In this document: positions 26,636 to 34,910 of the stretch, one piece after another
Layout: each line of letters begins with the position of its first letter
Position numbering within the stretch: position 1 is the stretch's first letter
Source: Desulfurivibrio alkaliphilus AHT 2
GTDB lineage: Bacteria; Desulfobacterota; Desulfobulbia; Desulfobulbales; Desulfurivibrionaceae
Direction: 5' to 3'
Assembly (NCBI RefSeq): GCF_000092205.1
Contig: NC_014216.1
Coordinates: 1,617,742 to 1,681,741 of the forward strand
DNA: 64,000 nt
Made by a program: the position numbers and the translations under genes
The notes under the pieces: model-generated
What the model was told of the DNA's origin: nothing
The model's input: the letters and a program-made list of their open reading frames with translations, nothing else
Database searches by the model: none

Positions 26636-26783
26636 GCGAACAGCAGCACCGCATTTTCGGGCGATCAGCCAGGGTTACGTACAGGGGGTACGCTACGCCT
26701 GGCTGCAAGACCAAACCTGCGGCACTGCTGTTCGCTTACGGCCCGTTATACCTGTAAGGTTAGCACCCCTGATGAACGGTTAC
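26632..26783 (+). mobile_element. PE1 palindromic element, copy G (152 bp) with perfect 8-bp target duplication
   Basis: Starts GTAAGCGAACAGCAG, ends TGATGAACGGTTAC, and is flanked by GAACAGTG at 26624-26631 and 26784-26791 (11 bp identical if TAC is counted). Precise removal restores CAGTGAAA, where the moeA stop TGA overlaps the next gene's GTG start. The element therefore landed inside a 4-nt stop/start overlap. Confidence 0.93.
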
Positions 26784-26788
26784 GAACA

Positions 26789-28336
26789 GTGAAACTGGCG
26801 TTGAACATACCGATCATATGGCGCCTGGGAATACTGCTGCTCTGGCTGGTCTTGCTGGGCCTGCTGCTGGGCCGGGACTACCTGGTGGAAGAGCTGCAAC
26901 TGCGGGAAACCGCCGCCCTGGAACGTGACCGGGAAACCAGCTTCGCCGGAGTCTATTTCCAGGGGGAGCGCATCGGCTTTGTCCGCAGCCGCTTAACCCC
27001 CGGCGCCGAAGAAGAGATGCTGCTGGAGCAGGAAGCCTACCTGCTGCTCAATATCCTCGATGAACAGCACCCGGTGCGCCTGCGGCTAACCGCCCGGCTG
27101 GACAACGCTCACCTGCTGCAGGATTTCGACTTCACCCTGCTCTCCCCCTTTGCCGAAACCAGGGCCCGGGGCCGGATGGAGGGGCCGGACGGGCTGACTT
27201 TGCTGCTGGAACTGGACACCCCCAGGAGCGGGGTCCGCCGGGAGCGGATCGCCCTGCGGGAAGCGCCGCGGATCGCCACCAACCAGCGAGCCTACCTGCT
27301 GCCCCCGGACCTGAGCCCCGGCGATCGGCTGCGGGTCAGCTATTTCGACCCCGTTTCCCTGGCCGGCCACGAACGGATTTTGGAATACCGGGGCCGGGAA
27401 CGTGAGGTAATCGAGGGGCGGATTCATAACCTGCACCGCTTCAGTGAAACCTTTGCCGGCATGCGGATCAACGTCTGGCTCAACGACCAGGGCCGGATGG
27501 TCAAGGAGCAGTCGCCGGCAGGCTTTGTGTTCCTGGCTGAGCCGGAATTCCGGGCCACCGACATCCCCGCCGCCGGCCCGGAAATTTTAACCTCGGTGGC
27601 GGTCCCCCTGGAAGGACGCCTGCCCGCCGACCTGGCGCAACGCCGGCAAATGCAATACCGCCTGCTGCTGGCTGAAGAGGTGGAACTGGACCTGGGCCAG
27701 GATCTGGACCTGATCGGCGGCCGCCAGCAACTGACCGACAATCTCCTGACCATCCAGCGTGAACAATGGCCTCCGCCACCTGAAACCTATCCCTGCGCCC
27801 CGGCGGCTCCCTGGGAAGGTTCCGGCGGCGAAGCGCAACCTCACCAACGAAACGCTCAGCAAATAAAAGCCGCCCTGGCCGCCACCCCCCACGTGCAGAG
27901 CGACGACCCGGAACTGGCCGCCCTGGCTCACCGCATCGTGGCCCAAGCCCAAACCCCGGCCGACCAGGTGGCAAAACTGGCCGCCTGGGTCCACCGGGAA
28001 ATGGAACAACGCCCGGTAATGGGCATCCCCGACGCCTTGAGCGTGCTGGAAAGCCGGGTGGGCGACTGCAACGAGCACGCCACCCTGTTTGCCGCCCTGG
28101 CCCGGGCTGTGGGGCTGCCCACCAGGATCGCCGCCGGCCTGGTCTACCTGGATGACCGCTTTTACTACCACGCCTGGAACGAGGTCTGCCTGGGCGAAAA
28201 ATGGTACAGCGTGGACACCACCTTAAACGAACTACCCGCCGGCCTGACCCACATCCGCCTGGTCACCGGCGAAACCGCCGAAATGGTACGGTTGGGCGCA
28301 CTGTTAGGGAAACTGCGCCTGCAAACCTCACCCTAA
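26789..28336 (+). CDS. Membrane-anchored transglutaminase-like protein
   Basis: 515 residues from a GTG at 26789 that lies in the target duplication of PE1 copy G. An N-terminal helix (PIIWRLGILLLWLVLLGLLL, about 9-30) anchors the protein. The rest should be periplasmic, ending in a transglutaminase-like domain with the Cys-His-Asp triad: ESRVGDCNEHATLFAALAR (Cys), FYYHAWNEV (His) and KWYSVDTTLNE (Asp). The long middle region (about 40-370) is a beta-rich domain I cannot name. Family members cut or crosslink peptides, but the substrate is unknown. It is followed at 28345 by an ABC transporter, probably in one operon. Confidence 0.82.
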   Translation: MKLALNIPIIWRLGILLLWLVLLGLLLGRDYLVEELQLRETAALERDRETSFAGVYFQGERIGFVRSRLTPGAEEEMLLEQEAYLLLNILDEQHPVRLRLTARLDNAHLLQDFDFTLLSPFAETRARGRMEGPDGLTLLLELDTPRSGVRRERIALREAPRIATNQRAYLLPPDLSPGDRLRVSYFDPVSLAGHERILEYRGREREVIEGRIHNLHRFSETFAGMRINVWLNDQGRMVKEQSPAGFVFLAEPEFRATDIPAAGPEILTSVAVPLEGRLPADLAQRRQMQYRLLLAEEVELDLGQDLDLIGGRQQLTDNLLTIQREQWPPPPETYPCAPAAPWEGSGGEAQPHQRNAQQIKAALAATPHVQSDDPELAALAHRIVAQAQTPADQVAKLAAWVHREMEQRPVMGIPDALSVLESRVGDCNEHATLFAALARAVGLPTRIAAGLVYLDDRFYYHAWNEVCLGEKWYSVDTTLNELPAGLTHIRLVTGETAEMVRLGALLGKLRLQTSP

Positions 28337-28344
28337 GAGAAACC

Positions 28345-29136
28345 ATGACCGTTAATGAAAAACCAAATACCCCGATCCTGGAAGTAAGCGGGCTAAGTAA
28401 ACGCTTCGGCGCCCACCAGGCGGTCAAGGACTTGGACCTAACGGTGGGCGCCGGCGAGATTTTCGGCTTTCTGGGCCCCAACGGGGCCGGCAAGACCACC
28501 ACCATCCGCATGCTGGTGGGCCTGCTCAAACCCGATGACGGCAGCGTCAGGATCATGGGTCGTGATCTGGCCGCCGACCCGGCCTGGGGCAAATCCCACA
28601 CCGGCTACATCCCCGACCGCCCCTTTTTATATGAAAAACTCACCGGCCAGGAGTTTCTCCAGTTCATGGCCGGTCTGTACCGGCTGCCGCCGGAGACCTT
28701 CCAGCGCAACGCCCCCCGCCTGCTGCGCCTTTTCGATCTTGAACAATGGCAGGATCACCTGGTGGAAAGCTATTCACATGGCATGAAGCAGAAACTGATC
28801 ATCACCGCCGCCTTCATGCTGGAACCGCCTTTGATTGTGGTGGACGAACCCATGGTGGGGCTGGACCCCAAAAGTGCCCGGCTGGTAAAAGAAATTTTCA
28901 AGCAGCATGCCGCCGCCGGCAACACCGTTTTTCTCTCCACCCACTCTTTGGAGGTGGCCCAGGAACTCTGCCATCGCATCGGGATTATCGTTAACGGCCG
29001 CCTCAAGGCCCTGGGCGACATGGAGCAGCTTCGGGCCCAGGCCCGGGGACAGAAGGGCGACCTGGAGGATATTTTCCTGGAACTCACCGGCTCCCACGAG
29101 TTGCAGGCGGTAATCGGCGCCCTGCAGGACCAGTAA
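28345..29136 (+). CDS. ABC transporter ATP-binding protein (ABC-2 type exporter)
   Basis: 263 residues from the ATG at 28345, 8 nt after the preceding stop; longer in-frame starts lie inside the transglutaminase gene. Walker A GPNGAGKTTTIRM (about 48), signature ESYSHGMKQKLIITAAFML (about 142), Walker B LIVVDEPMVGLD and H-loop STHSLEVAQEL are visible. This is the ABC-2/CcmA-type ATPase of a polytopic exporter, with the permease encoded at 29236-30894. The signature SYSHGMKQK is a variant of LSGGQ common in this subfamily. The stop is CAG TAA, the TAA belonging to a degenerate PE1-like sequence. Confidence 0.92.
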   Translation: MTVNEKPNTPILEVSGLSKRFGAHQAVKDLDLTVGAGEIFGFLGPNGAGKTTTIRMLVGLLKPDDGSVRIMGRDLAADPAWGKSHTGYIPDRPFLYEKLTGQEFLQFMAGLYRLPPETFQRNAPRLLRLFDLEQWQDHLVESYSHGMKQKLIITAAFMLEPPLIVVDEPMVGLDPKSARLVKEIFKQHAAAGNTVFLSTHSLEVAQELCHRIGIIVNGRLKALGDMEQLRAQARGQKGDLEDIFLELTGSHELQAVIGALQDQ

Positions 29137-29231
29137 GCGTTCAGCAACGACGCATTGACAAGTTGCCCCAATTACTCCATAATGCCCCGTCAGCGCTAAC
29201 AAACATTAATACCCATTTCACCCCGATCACC
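29133..29231 (+). repeat. Degenerate PE1-like sequence, copy J
   Basis: Starts GTAAGCGTTCAGCAACG at the stop codon of the ABC ATPase gene, and its right part (CCCCGTCAGCGCTAAC then TTAATACCCATTTCACC) resembles the PE1 tail. The hairpin is no longer recognisable. The call depends on the left 14 bp and on position at a stop codon. Confidence 0.45.
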
Positions 29232-29235
29232 GGCC

Positions 29236-30894
29236 ATGTTTAATCTGCTGCGTCCATTCCTGCTCAGCGCCCGCCATTATTTGCTTCCCGGCGGCCGGCC
29301 CGGCGGCAAGGGGCTGGGCATCCTGCTCTTCAGCCTTGCCGTGGCCGTGGCCCTGTATCTGCTGGCCATAAGGGTAATTACCTACTTCCAGGCCCAAAGC
29401 GAACTGGGGATTATCCTCAGTTTGAAAATTTTTGAAATGGCCTGGATTCTGCTCTTTGCCATGGTCATGTTTTCCGCCATGGTTACCTCGGTTTCCACCA
29501 TCTTTCTTTCCAAAGACAACGAGATCGTCTTTGCCGCCCCGCTGCCGCCGGCCCGTATTTTCACCATGCGCTACCTGACCACCAGCTTTTATACCGGCTG
29601 GATGCTCTTTTTGTTTATGCTCCCTCTTCTGCTGGCCTACGGGCAAGTGTTCGGGGCCGGCCACCTCTACTGGCCGCTGCTGGTTCCCACCCTGCTGGCC
29701 ACAATTTTGTCCGCCACCGGGGCCGGGCTGCTGTTTACCATTATTTTGGTCAACCTCTTCCCCGCCCGGCGTACCAAGGATATCGTGCTTTATCTGTCCA
29801 TTTGCTTCGGCATTCTGATCTACCTGATGTTCCGGCTGTTGCGCCCCGAAGAGCTGGTCAACCCCGACAATTACGGCCATTTCATCGAATATCTCTCGGC
29901 CCTGTCGGCGCCTGCCGCCGGGTATTTGCCCCCGGCCTGGAGCGCCAACCTGCTCTCCCTTTATCTGCTGGACCGAGAGTTGGACCTGCTGCTGCTGGCG
30001 GTACTGCTGCTGACACCGGTGGCCCTGTTCTTTTTGGGGGAGGCGGCCATGAACCGCTGGTTTTTCCGGGGTTACAGCAAATCGTGCGAGTCCTTCGGCG
30101 GCGGTCGGCGTTTTGCAGGCCGCTTAACCAGCTACCGGCCCCAGCCCTGGCGGCGGATCTTTCACAAGGAGGCCAAAACCCTGCTCCGGGATTCCACCGA
30201 GTGGGCCCAGTTTTTCATGGTGGGCGCCCTGATTATTGTTTACCTGTACAATTTTAAAATTCTGCCTTTAGACCGGGCCTTTATTCAGGAAGAATACCTG
30301 GCCAACCTGATCGCCTTTCTCAATATCGGCCTCAGCACCTTTGTTTGCGCCTCTCTCGCGGCCCGGTTCGTCTTCCCGGCCGTCAGTGCCGAAGGCGGGG
30401 CCATGGTGCTGCTGCAAAGCTCGCCCTTAAGCATGCGTTCTTACCTGCTGCGCAAATACCTTTTTTACCTGCCACCCTTTACTTTTCTGGCCCTGCTGCT
30501 GATCCTGCTCTCCAACCACTTGCTGGGGGTAACCGGCCCCATGTGGTGGATCGCCTTGGCCCTGGTGTTACCTTTGGCCTGGGCCCTGCCGGCTCTGGCC
30601 CTGGGTTTCGGCTCCATCTACGCCGACTTCAAGGCGGAAAACCGGGCCGCCACCCTGGGCGGCTGGGGGGCCTGGCTTTATCTGCTCAGCGCCATGAGCC
30701 TGATCATTGCCACCATTGCCGCCAGCACCTACCCGGCCTGGCGCCTGCTGCGCAACTGGCTGCGCCACGGAGCCCCGGCGCCAGGAGACCTGCCGCTGCT
30801 GCTGGCCGCCTTGCTGCTGGCGGCCCTGTTCTCGGCGGCGGTGGCGGGCTTTTTCTTCCTGAAAGGGGCCAAGGCGCTGGACCATTTGGCCTAA
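29236..30894 (+). CDS. ABC-2-type membrane permease, 552 residues
   Basis: About 12 hydrophobic segments, for example LGILLFSLAVAVALYLLAI (about 30), a cluster at 70-110, TGWMLFLFMLPLLLAYG (about 125), and a C-terminal series ending LPLLLAALLLAALFSAAVAGFFF. The motif DNEIVFAAPLPPARIFTMRYL is typical of large ABC-2 permeases paired with a single ATPase. The cargo is unknown. With the neighbouring transglutaminase-like protein it may form an envelope export or maturation unit. It starts 100 nt after the ATPase gene, across the PE1-like remnant. Confidence 0.85.
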   Translation: MFNLLRPFLLSARHYLLPGGRPGGKGLGILLFSLAVAVALYLLAIRVITYFQAQSELGIILSLKIFEMAWILLFAMVMFSAMVTSVSTIFLSKDNEIVFAAPLPPARIFTMRYLTTSFYTGWMLFLFMLPLLLAYGQVFGAGHLYWPLLVPTLLATILSATGAGLLFTIILVNLFPARRTKDIVLYLSICFGILIYLMFRLLRPEELVNPDNYGHFIEYLSALSAPAAGYLPPAWSANLLSLYLLDRELDLLLLAVLLLTPVALFFLGEAAMNRWFFRGYSKSCESFGGGRRFAGRLTSYRPQPWRRIFHKEAKTLLRDSTEWAQFFMVGALIIVYLYNFKILPLDRAFIQEEYLANLIAFLNIGLSTFVCASLAARFVFPAVSAEGGAMVLLQSSPLSMRSYLLRKYLFYLPPFTFLALLLILLSNHLLGVTGPMWWIALALVLPLAWALPALALGFGSIYADFKAENRAATLGGWGAWLYLLSAMSLIIATIAASTYPAWRLLRNWLRHGAPAPGDLPLLLAALLLAALFSAAVAGFFFLKGAKALDHLA

Positions 30895-30918
30895 TAAAAA
30901 AGAGGAGCAATTCAAAAA

Positions 30919-32445
30919 ATGCTGGCCAAGGTGAAAAGCGGGGCAGTGGTAGGGGTGGACGGACTGCTGGTGGATGTGGAGGTGGACATTGCCCGGGGGC
31001 TGCCGGTCTTCACCACCGTGGGGTTGGCCGAAGGGGCGGTGCGGGAGAGCAAGGAGCGGGTCAAGGCGGCGGTGAAAAACAGCGGCTACGAGTTTCCCGC
31101 CCGGCGGATTACCATCAACCTGGCCCCGGCGGATTTGAAAAAGGGCGGCACCGGCTACGACCTGCCCATTGCCATGGGAATTCTGGCCGCCGGCGAGCTG
31201 ATCAAGCCGGAGCAGGTGGCCGGCTGCTGTTTCATTGGTGAGCTTTCCCTGGATGGGGGGTTGCGGCCAACCCCCGGCATCCTGCCCATGGTGCTGGCGG
31301 CTCGCCAGGCCGGGCTGGAGGCGGTGATGGTACCTCGGGCCAACGCGGCGGAAGCGGCCATGGTGCAGGGGATCAAGCTGCTGACGGCGGATTCTTTGGG
31401 CGAGGCGGTGGATATGATCAGCGGCAATCGCCCCAGCCCACCGGTGGAATTTACCGACCAGTATAACCAGACCCCGGATTACGGGGTGGATTTCGCCGAG
31501 GTGCGGGGACAGGAATACACCAAAAGGGCGTTGGAGATTGCCGCCGCCGGCCACCACAATATCCTGCTGCAAGGCCCGCCGGGCAGCGGCAAGACCATGC
31601 TGGCCCGGCGGCTGCCCACCATTTTGCCCGAGCTCTCCTTTGAAGAGGCCCTGGAAACCACCAAGATCTACAGCGTGGCCGGCGAGCTGCTCCCCGGTTG
31701 CGGCCTGTTACAAACCCGCCCCTTTCGCGCCCCCCACCACACGGTTTCCGACGCCGGCCTCATCGGTGGCGGCAAAATGCCCCGCCCCGGCCAGGTTTCA
31801 CTGGCCCACCACGGCATTCTCTTTTTGGATGAGCTGCCGGAGTTTCGCAAAAACGTGCTGGAAGGCCTACGCCAGCCGCTGGAAGACGGTCGGGTTACCA
31901 TCGCCCGGGCCCAGCAGAGTCTGAGCTTTCCCGCTTCCTTTATGCTGGTGGCGGCCCTCAACCCCTGCCCCTGCGGCCATTACCCGGGTACCGAAAGCCA
32001 TGAGTGTTCCTGCACTCCGGCCCAGGTTCAGCGCTACCGCCATCGGCTTTCCGGCCCTTTGCTGGACCGGATCGACCTCTATATCGAGGTGACGGCGGTG
32101 AAATTTGCCGAGATGAGCGACCACCGGCCGGCGGAATCGTCCGCCGACATCCGGCGGCGGGTGGACCGGGTCCACGAAATTCAGCGAAAACGCTTTCCCC
32201 GCCGCAAAACCGCCTTTTACAACAGCCGCATGAAGCCCGCCGACCTGGAGCAGCACTGCCGGGTGGATGCCACCTCCCGGCGCCTGCTGGAAGAGGCGGT
32301 GCGCCGCTTCGGGCTCTCCGCCCGGGCCTATCACCGGATCTTAAAAATAGCCCGCACCATTGCCGACCTGGCCGAAAGCCGGGAGTTGGCCCCCGCCCAT
32401 ATCGCCGAAGCGGTCCAATATCGCCGTTTAGAAATCAAAAAATAA
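30919..32445 (+). CDS. comM: YifB/ComM-family Mg-chelatase-like AAA+ ATPase
   Basis: 508 residues. The N-terminal ChlI-like domain starts MLAKVKSGAVVGVDGLLVDVEVDI and includes VRESKERVKAAVKNSGYEFP. The AAA+ core has Walker A QGPPGSGKTMLARRLP (about 215) and Walker B HHGILFLDELPEF (about 300), followed by the C-terminal cysteine region LNPCPCGHYPG and a Mg-chelatase C domain with SARAYHRILKIARTIADL. ComM is a DnaB-like branch-migration helicase used in homologous recombination during natural transformation. SD AGAGGAGC precedes the start. Despite the family's historical label it is not a chelatase. Confidence 0.92.
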   Translation: MLAKVKSGAVVGVDGLLVDVEVDIARGLPVFTTVGLAEGAVRESKERVKAAVKNSGYEFPARRITINLAPADLKKGGTGYDLPIAMGILAAGELIKPEQVAGCCFIGELSLDGGLRPTPGILPMVLAARQAGLEAVMVPRANAAEAAMVQGIKLLTADSLGEAVDMISGNRPSPPVEFTDQYNQTPDYGVDFAEVRGQEYTKRALEIAAAGHHNILLQGPPGSGKTMLARRLPTILPELSFEEALETTKIYSVAGELLPGCGLLQTRPFRAPHHTVSDAGLIGGGKMPRPGQVSLAHHGILFLDELPEFRKNVLEGLRQPLEDGRVTIARAQQSLSFPASFMLVAALNPCPCGHYPGTESHECSCTPAQVQRYRHRLSGPLLDRIDLYIEVTAVKFAEMSDHRPAESSADIRRRVDRVHEIQRKRFPRRKTAFYNSRMKPADLEQHCRVDATSRRLLEEAVRRFGLSARAYHRILKIARTIADLAESRELAPAHIAEAVQYRRLEIKK

Positions 32446-32678
32446 GCAACAGCCGCGCCACCTTCTTCACTTTTTTTAGAATGAACTTTCTTTCCCGTCG
32501 ACGACGTGGTATAACTGCCTACAATAAGGGATATTCGTCATCATGGAAAAAGAAAGCAGAAAAGAGTGGTTGAATGGTGGCTTTGGCTAAAATAATGGAT
32601 TATACTTCGTTCCATTAAGTTCAGTTTGGCAGTCGCCGGCAGCCCTTACCCATCAAGCTCAGCAGACGAGGTAAGCAC
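32446..32678. other. Intergenic region upstream of the two-CW regulator and metXW
   Basis: 233 bp, more AT-rich than its surroundings. It holds -10-like hexamers (TATAAC at about 32509, TAATGG at about 32592 behind TTGAAT with 17 bp spacing) and a 15-codon frame with an AAGGG SD (32543-32590) that I do not regard as proven. No SAM or SAH riboswitch pattern was recognised. Confidence 0.4.
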
Positions 32679-33059
32679 ATGGAGAGCGCGGAATTTCACA
32701 GGGCCCGAAAAAAACTCAGTAAGACCCAGAAGGAGATCGCCGAACTGCTGGGAACTTCCATCAAGGCCATCCACAGCTACGAGCAGGGCTGGCGTTCGAT
32801 TCCGCCCCATGTGGAGCGCCAGATGTACTTTCTGCTCTCACGCCAGCGCGAGTTGCACGAAAAGGCCCCCAAACCCTGCTGGACGGTAAAAAAATGCCCG
32901 CCTTCCCGCAAGAAAAAATGCCCCGCCTGGGAGTTCCGGGCCGGCAAGATGTGCTGGTTCATCAACGGCACCATCTGCGAATGCCAGGCCCGCAAGAACT
33001 GGAAGGAAAAGATGGTGGTGTGCAAGAAATGCGAAGTGATGTCTCAGCTTCTGGTTTAA
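32679..33059 (+). CDS. HTH regulator with C-terminal two-CW cysteine domain
   Basis: 126 residues. Residues about 8-45 form an XRE-like helix-turn-helix (KLSKTQKEIAELLGTSIKAIHSYEQGW). Residues about 66-122 are cysteine-rich: PCWTVKKCP, KKKCPAWEF, KMCWFINGTICECQ and VCKKCEVM, matching the two-CW domain, likely to bind metal or a cluster. The gene lies 11 nt ahead of metX with the same orientation, so a regulatory link to methionine synthesis, or metal or redox sensing, is plausible. A CW pair linked to an XRE domain is seen in anaerobes; the ligand is unknown. Confidence 0.8.
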   Translation: MESAEFHRARKKLSKTQKEIAELLGTSIKAIHSYEQGWRSIPPHVERQMYFLLSRQRELHEKAPKPCWTVKKCPPSRKKKCPAWEFRAGKMCWFINGTICECQARKNWKEKMVVCKKCEVMSQLLV

Positions 33060-33070
33060 CGTAACAACCC

Positions 33071-34246
33071 ATGAGCGAATATACCGTCCGCGATGCCGCC
33101 GGCCCCTCCGTCGGCATCGTGACCAAAAAACATTACACCTTCGCCGAAAAACCCGACGATGCCCTGGTGCTTGAAAGCGGCACCCGGCTGGGGCCGGTGA
33201 CCGTGGCCTACGAAACCTACGGCGAGCTCTCCCCCGGCAAGGACAACGCGGTGCTGGTGCTGCACGCCCTCTCCGGCGACTGCCACGCCGCCGGCTATTA
33301 CAGCAAGAACGACACCAAGCCCGGCTGGTGGGAGACCATGATCGGCCCCGGCAAAGGGATCGACACCGACCGTTATTTTGTGATCAGCTCAAGCATCTTG
33401 GGCAGTTGCGGCGGCACCACCGGCCCCTGCTCCACCAACCCGACTACCGGCAAGCCCTACGGGCTGGACTTTCCGGTGGTCACCGTAGGCGACATGGTGG
33501 AGGTGCAAAAAAGATTGCTTGATCACCTGGGGGTTGAACGCCTGCTGGCGGTGGTGGGCGGCTCGCTGGGCGGCATGCAGGCCCTGGAGTGGAGCCTGCG
33601 CTTCCCCGACCGGGTCAACGGGGTGATCGCTCTCGCCACCACCATGCGCCACTCGGCCCTGGCTATTGCCTTCAACGAGATCGCCCGCCAGGCCATCATG
33701 GCCGATCCCAACTGGAACAAGGGCCATTACTACGACGGCGACAAGCCCGCCACCGGCCTGGCGGTGGCCCGGATGATCGGGCATGTCACCTACCTTTCCG
33801 ACGAGGCCCTGCGCCGCAAGTTCGGCCGGCGGCTGCAGGAAAAAGAGGATTTTTCCTTCCAGTTCGACGATATCGACTTCCAGGTGGAAAGCTACCTGCG
33901 CCACCAGGGCAGCAAGTTCGTGCAGCGTTTCGACGCCAACTCCTTTCTCTACGTCACCAAGGCGGCGGACTATTTCGACCTCGAGCGGCGGGCCGAAGGC
34001 GACTCGGCGGTGAAAATTTTTGCCAGGGCCCAAGCCAGCTTCCTGGTTGTCTCTTTCACCTCCGACTGGCTCTACCCCACCTACCAGTCGCGTGAGTTGG
34101 TGCGGGCACTGAAGAAAAACAACCGGGACGTCAGTTTCTGCGAAATCAAGGCGGACTGCGGCCACGACGCCTTTCTGATCCCCAACCAGCGCTTAAGCCG
34201 GCTGATCACCAACTTCCTGGAAAAAGTACGCTATGTCAAGCCCTGA
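33071..34246 (+). CDS. metX: Homoserine O-acetyltransferase MetX
   Basis: 391 residues, alpha/beta-hydrolase fold. The nucleophile elbow is VVGGSLGGMQALEW (about residue 160); LHALSGDCHAAGYY, GSCGGTTGPCSTNP and the C-terminal SDWLYPTYQSRELV and KADCGHDAFLIP supply the Asp and His of the triad. It acetylates (or succinylates) homoserine in the first committed step of methionine synthesis. metW follows with a 14-nt overlap, the standard metXW arrangement. Start ATG at 33071 with a weak upstream site; translational coupling with the regulator gene 11 nt upstream is likely. Confidence 0.95.
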   Translation: MSEYTVRDAAGPSVGIVTKKHYTFAEKPDDALVLESGTRLGPVTVAYETYGELSPGKDNAVLVLHALSGDCHAAGYYSKNDTKPGWWETMIGPGKGIDTDRYFVISSSILGSCGGTTGPCSTNPTTGKPYGLDFPVVTVGDMVEVQKRLLDHLGVERLLAVVGGSLGGMQALEWSLRFPDRVNGVIALATTMRHSALAIAFNEIARQAIMADPNWNKGHYYDGDKPATGLAVARMIGHVTYLSDEALRRKFGRRLQEKEDFSFQFDDIDFQVESYLRHQGSKFVQRFDANSFLYVTKAADYFDLERRAEGDSAVKIFARAQASFLVVSFTSDWLYPTYQSRELVRALKKNNRDVSFCEIKADCGHDAFLIPNQRLSRLITNFLEKVRYVKP

Positions 34247-34883
34247 GCAACCAACCGGGGGGAGCGAAAACAGCGCCCAACCGATGCGTTTTGATTTATC
34301 GGTGATCGCTTCCTGGATCGAGCCGGGCAGCAAGGTGCTGGATTTGGGCTGCGGCGAGGGTGATCTGCTATATCACCTCAAGCAGACCAAGAACGTGGAA
34401 GGCACCGGCATTGAAATGGTGGAGGCCAAAGTGTTGCGCGGCATCGAAAAGGGTTTGACCGTGCTGCAGGGCAACATCACCGAGGAGGTGCAGGATTACG
34501 CCGCCGGCACCTTCGATTACGTGGTCCTGAGCCAGACCCTGCAGCAGGTCTACGCCCCGGCCCAGTTACTGCACACTTTGCTCGATATCGGCCACCAGGT
34601 GGTGGTGAGTTTCCCCAACTTCAGCCACTGGAAAAACCGCTGGCAGATCTGCTGGCACGGCCGGGTGCCGATTTCCAAGCAACTTCCCTTTGAATGGTAC
34701 AACACCCCCAATATCCGCATCATCAGTATCGCTGATTTTCAACGTTTTCTCAAAAAGATGGGCTGGCTGATCAAGCGGGAAACGGCCATCAACACCGACC
34801 ACCACGACCGCTACGGCAACGTGGTCACCTTTCTCCCCAACCTGCGGGCGACCTACGGCATCTACTTATTGGCCAAGCGGTAG
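34233..34883 (+). CDS. metW: Methionine biosynthesis protein MetW
   Basis: 216 residues of the SAM-methyltransferase fold. Motif I is KVLDLGCGEGDLLYHL (about 30), followed by GIEMVEAKVLRGIEKGL and LSQTLQQVYAPAQLL; FPNFSHWKNRWQICWHGRVP and LPFEWYNTPNIRIIS are MetW-specific. MetW associates with MetX and supports its activity. It overlaps metX by 14 nt. PE2 copy 2 begins 28 bp past its stop. Confidence 0.94.
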   Translation: MSSPEQPTGGSENSAQPMRFDLSVIASWIEPGSKVLDLGCGEGDLLYHLKQTKNVEGTGIEMVEAKVLRGIEKGLTVLQGNITEEVQDYAAGTFDYVVLSQTLQQVYAPAQLLHTLLDIGHQVVVSFPNFSHWKNRWQICWHGRVPISKQLPFEWYNTPNIRIISIADFQRFLKKMGWLIKRETAINTDHHDRYGNVVTFLPNLRATYGIYLLAKR

Positions 34884-34910
34884 CCTAAAGAACATTATAT
34901 CGGGGTTATG

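Noticed and set aside
32543-32590. 15-codon frame with an AAGGG ribosome site upstream of the HTH gene
   Set aside because: Too short to support and without attenuator-like hairpins or a run of regulatory codons.
32446-32678. Possible SAM or SAH riboswitch before the met genes
   Set aside because: No recognisable conserved core; the region is AT-rich promoter-like DNA ahead of the HTH gene.
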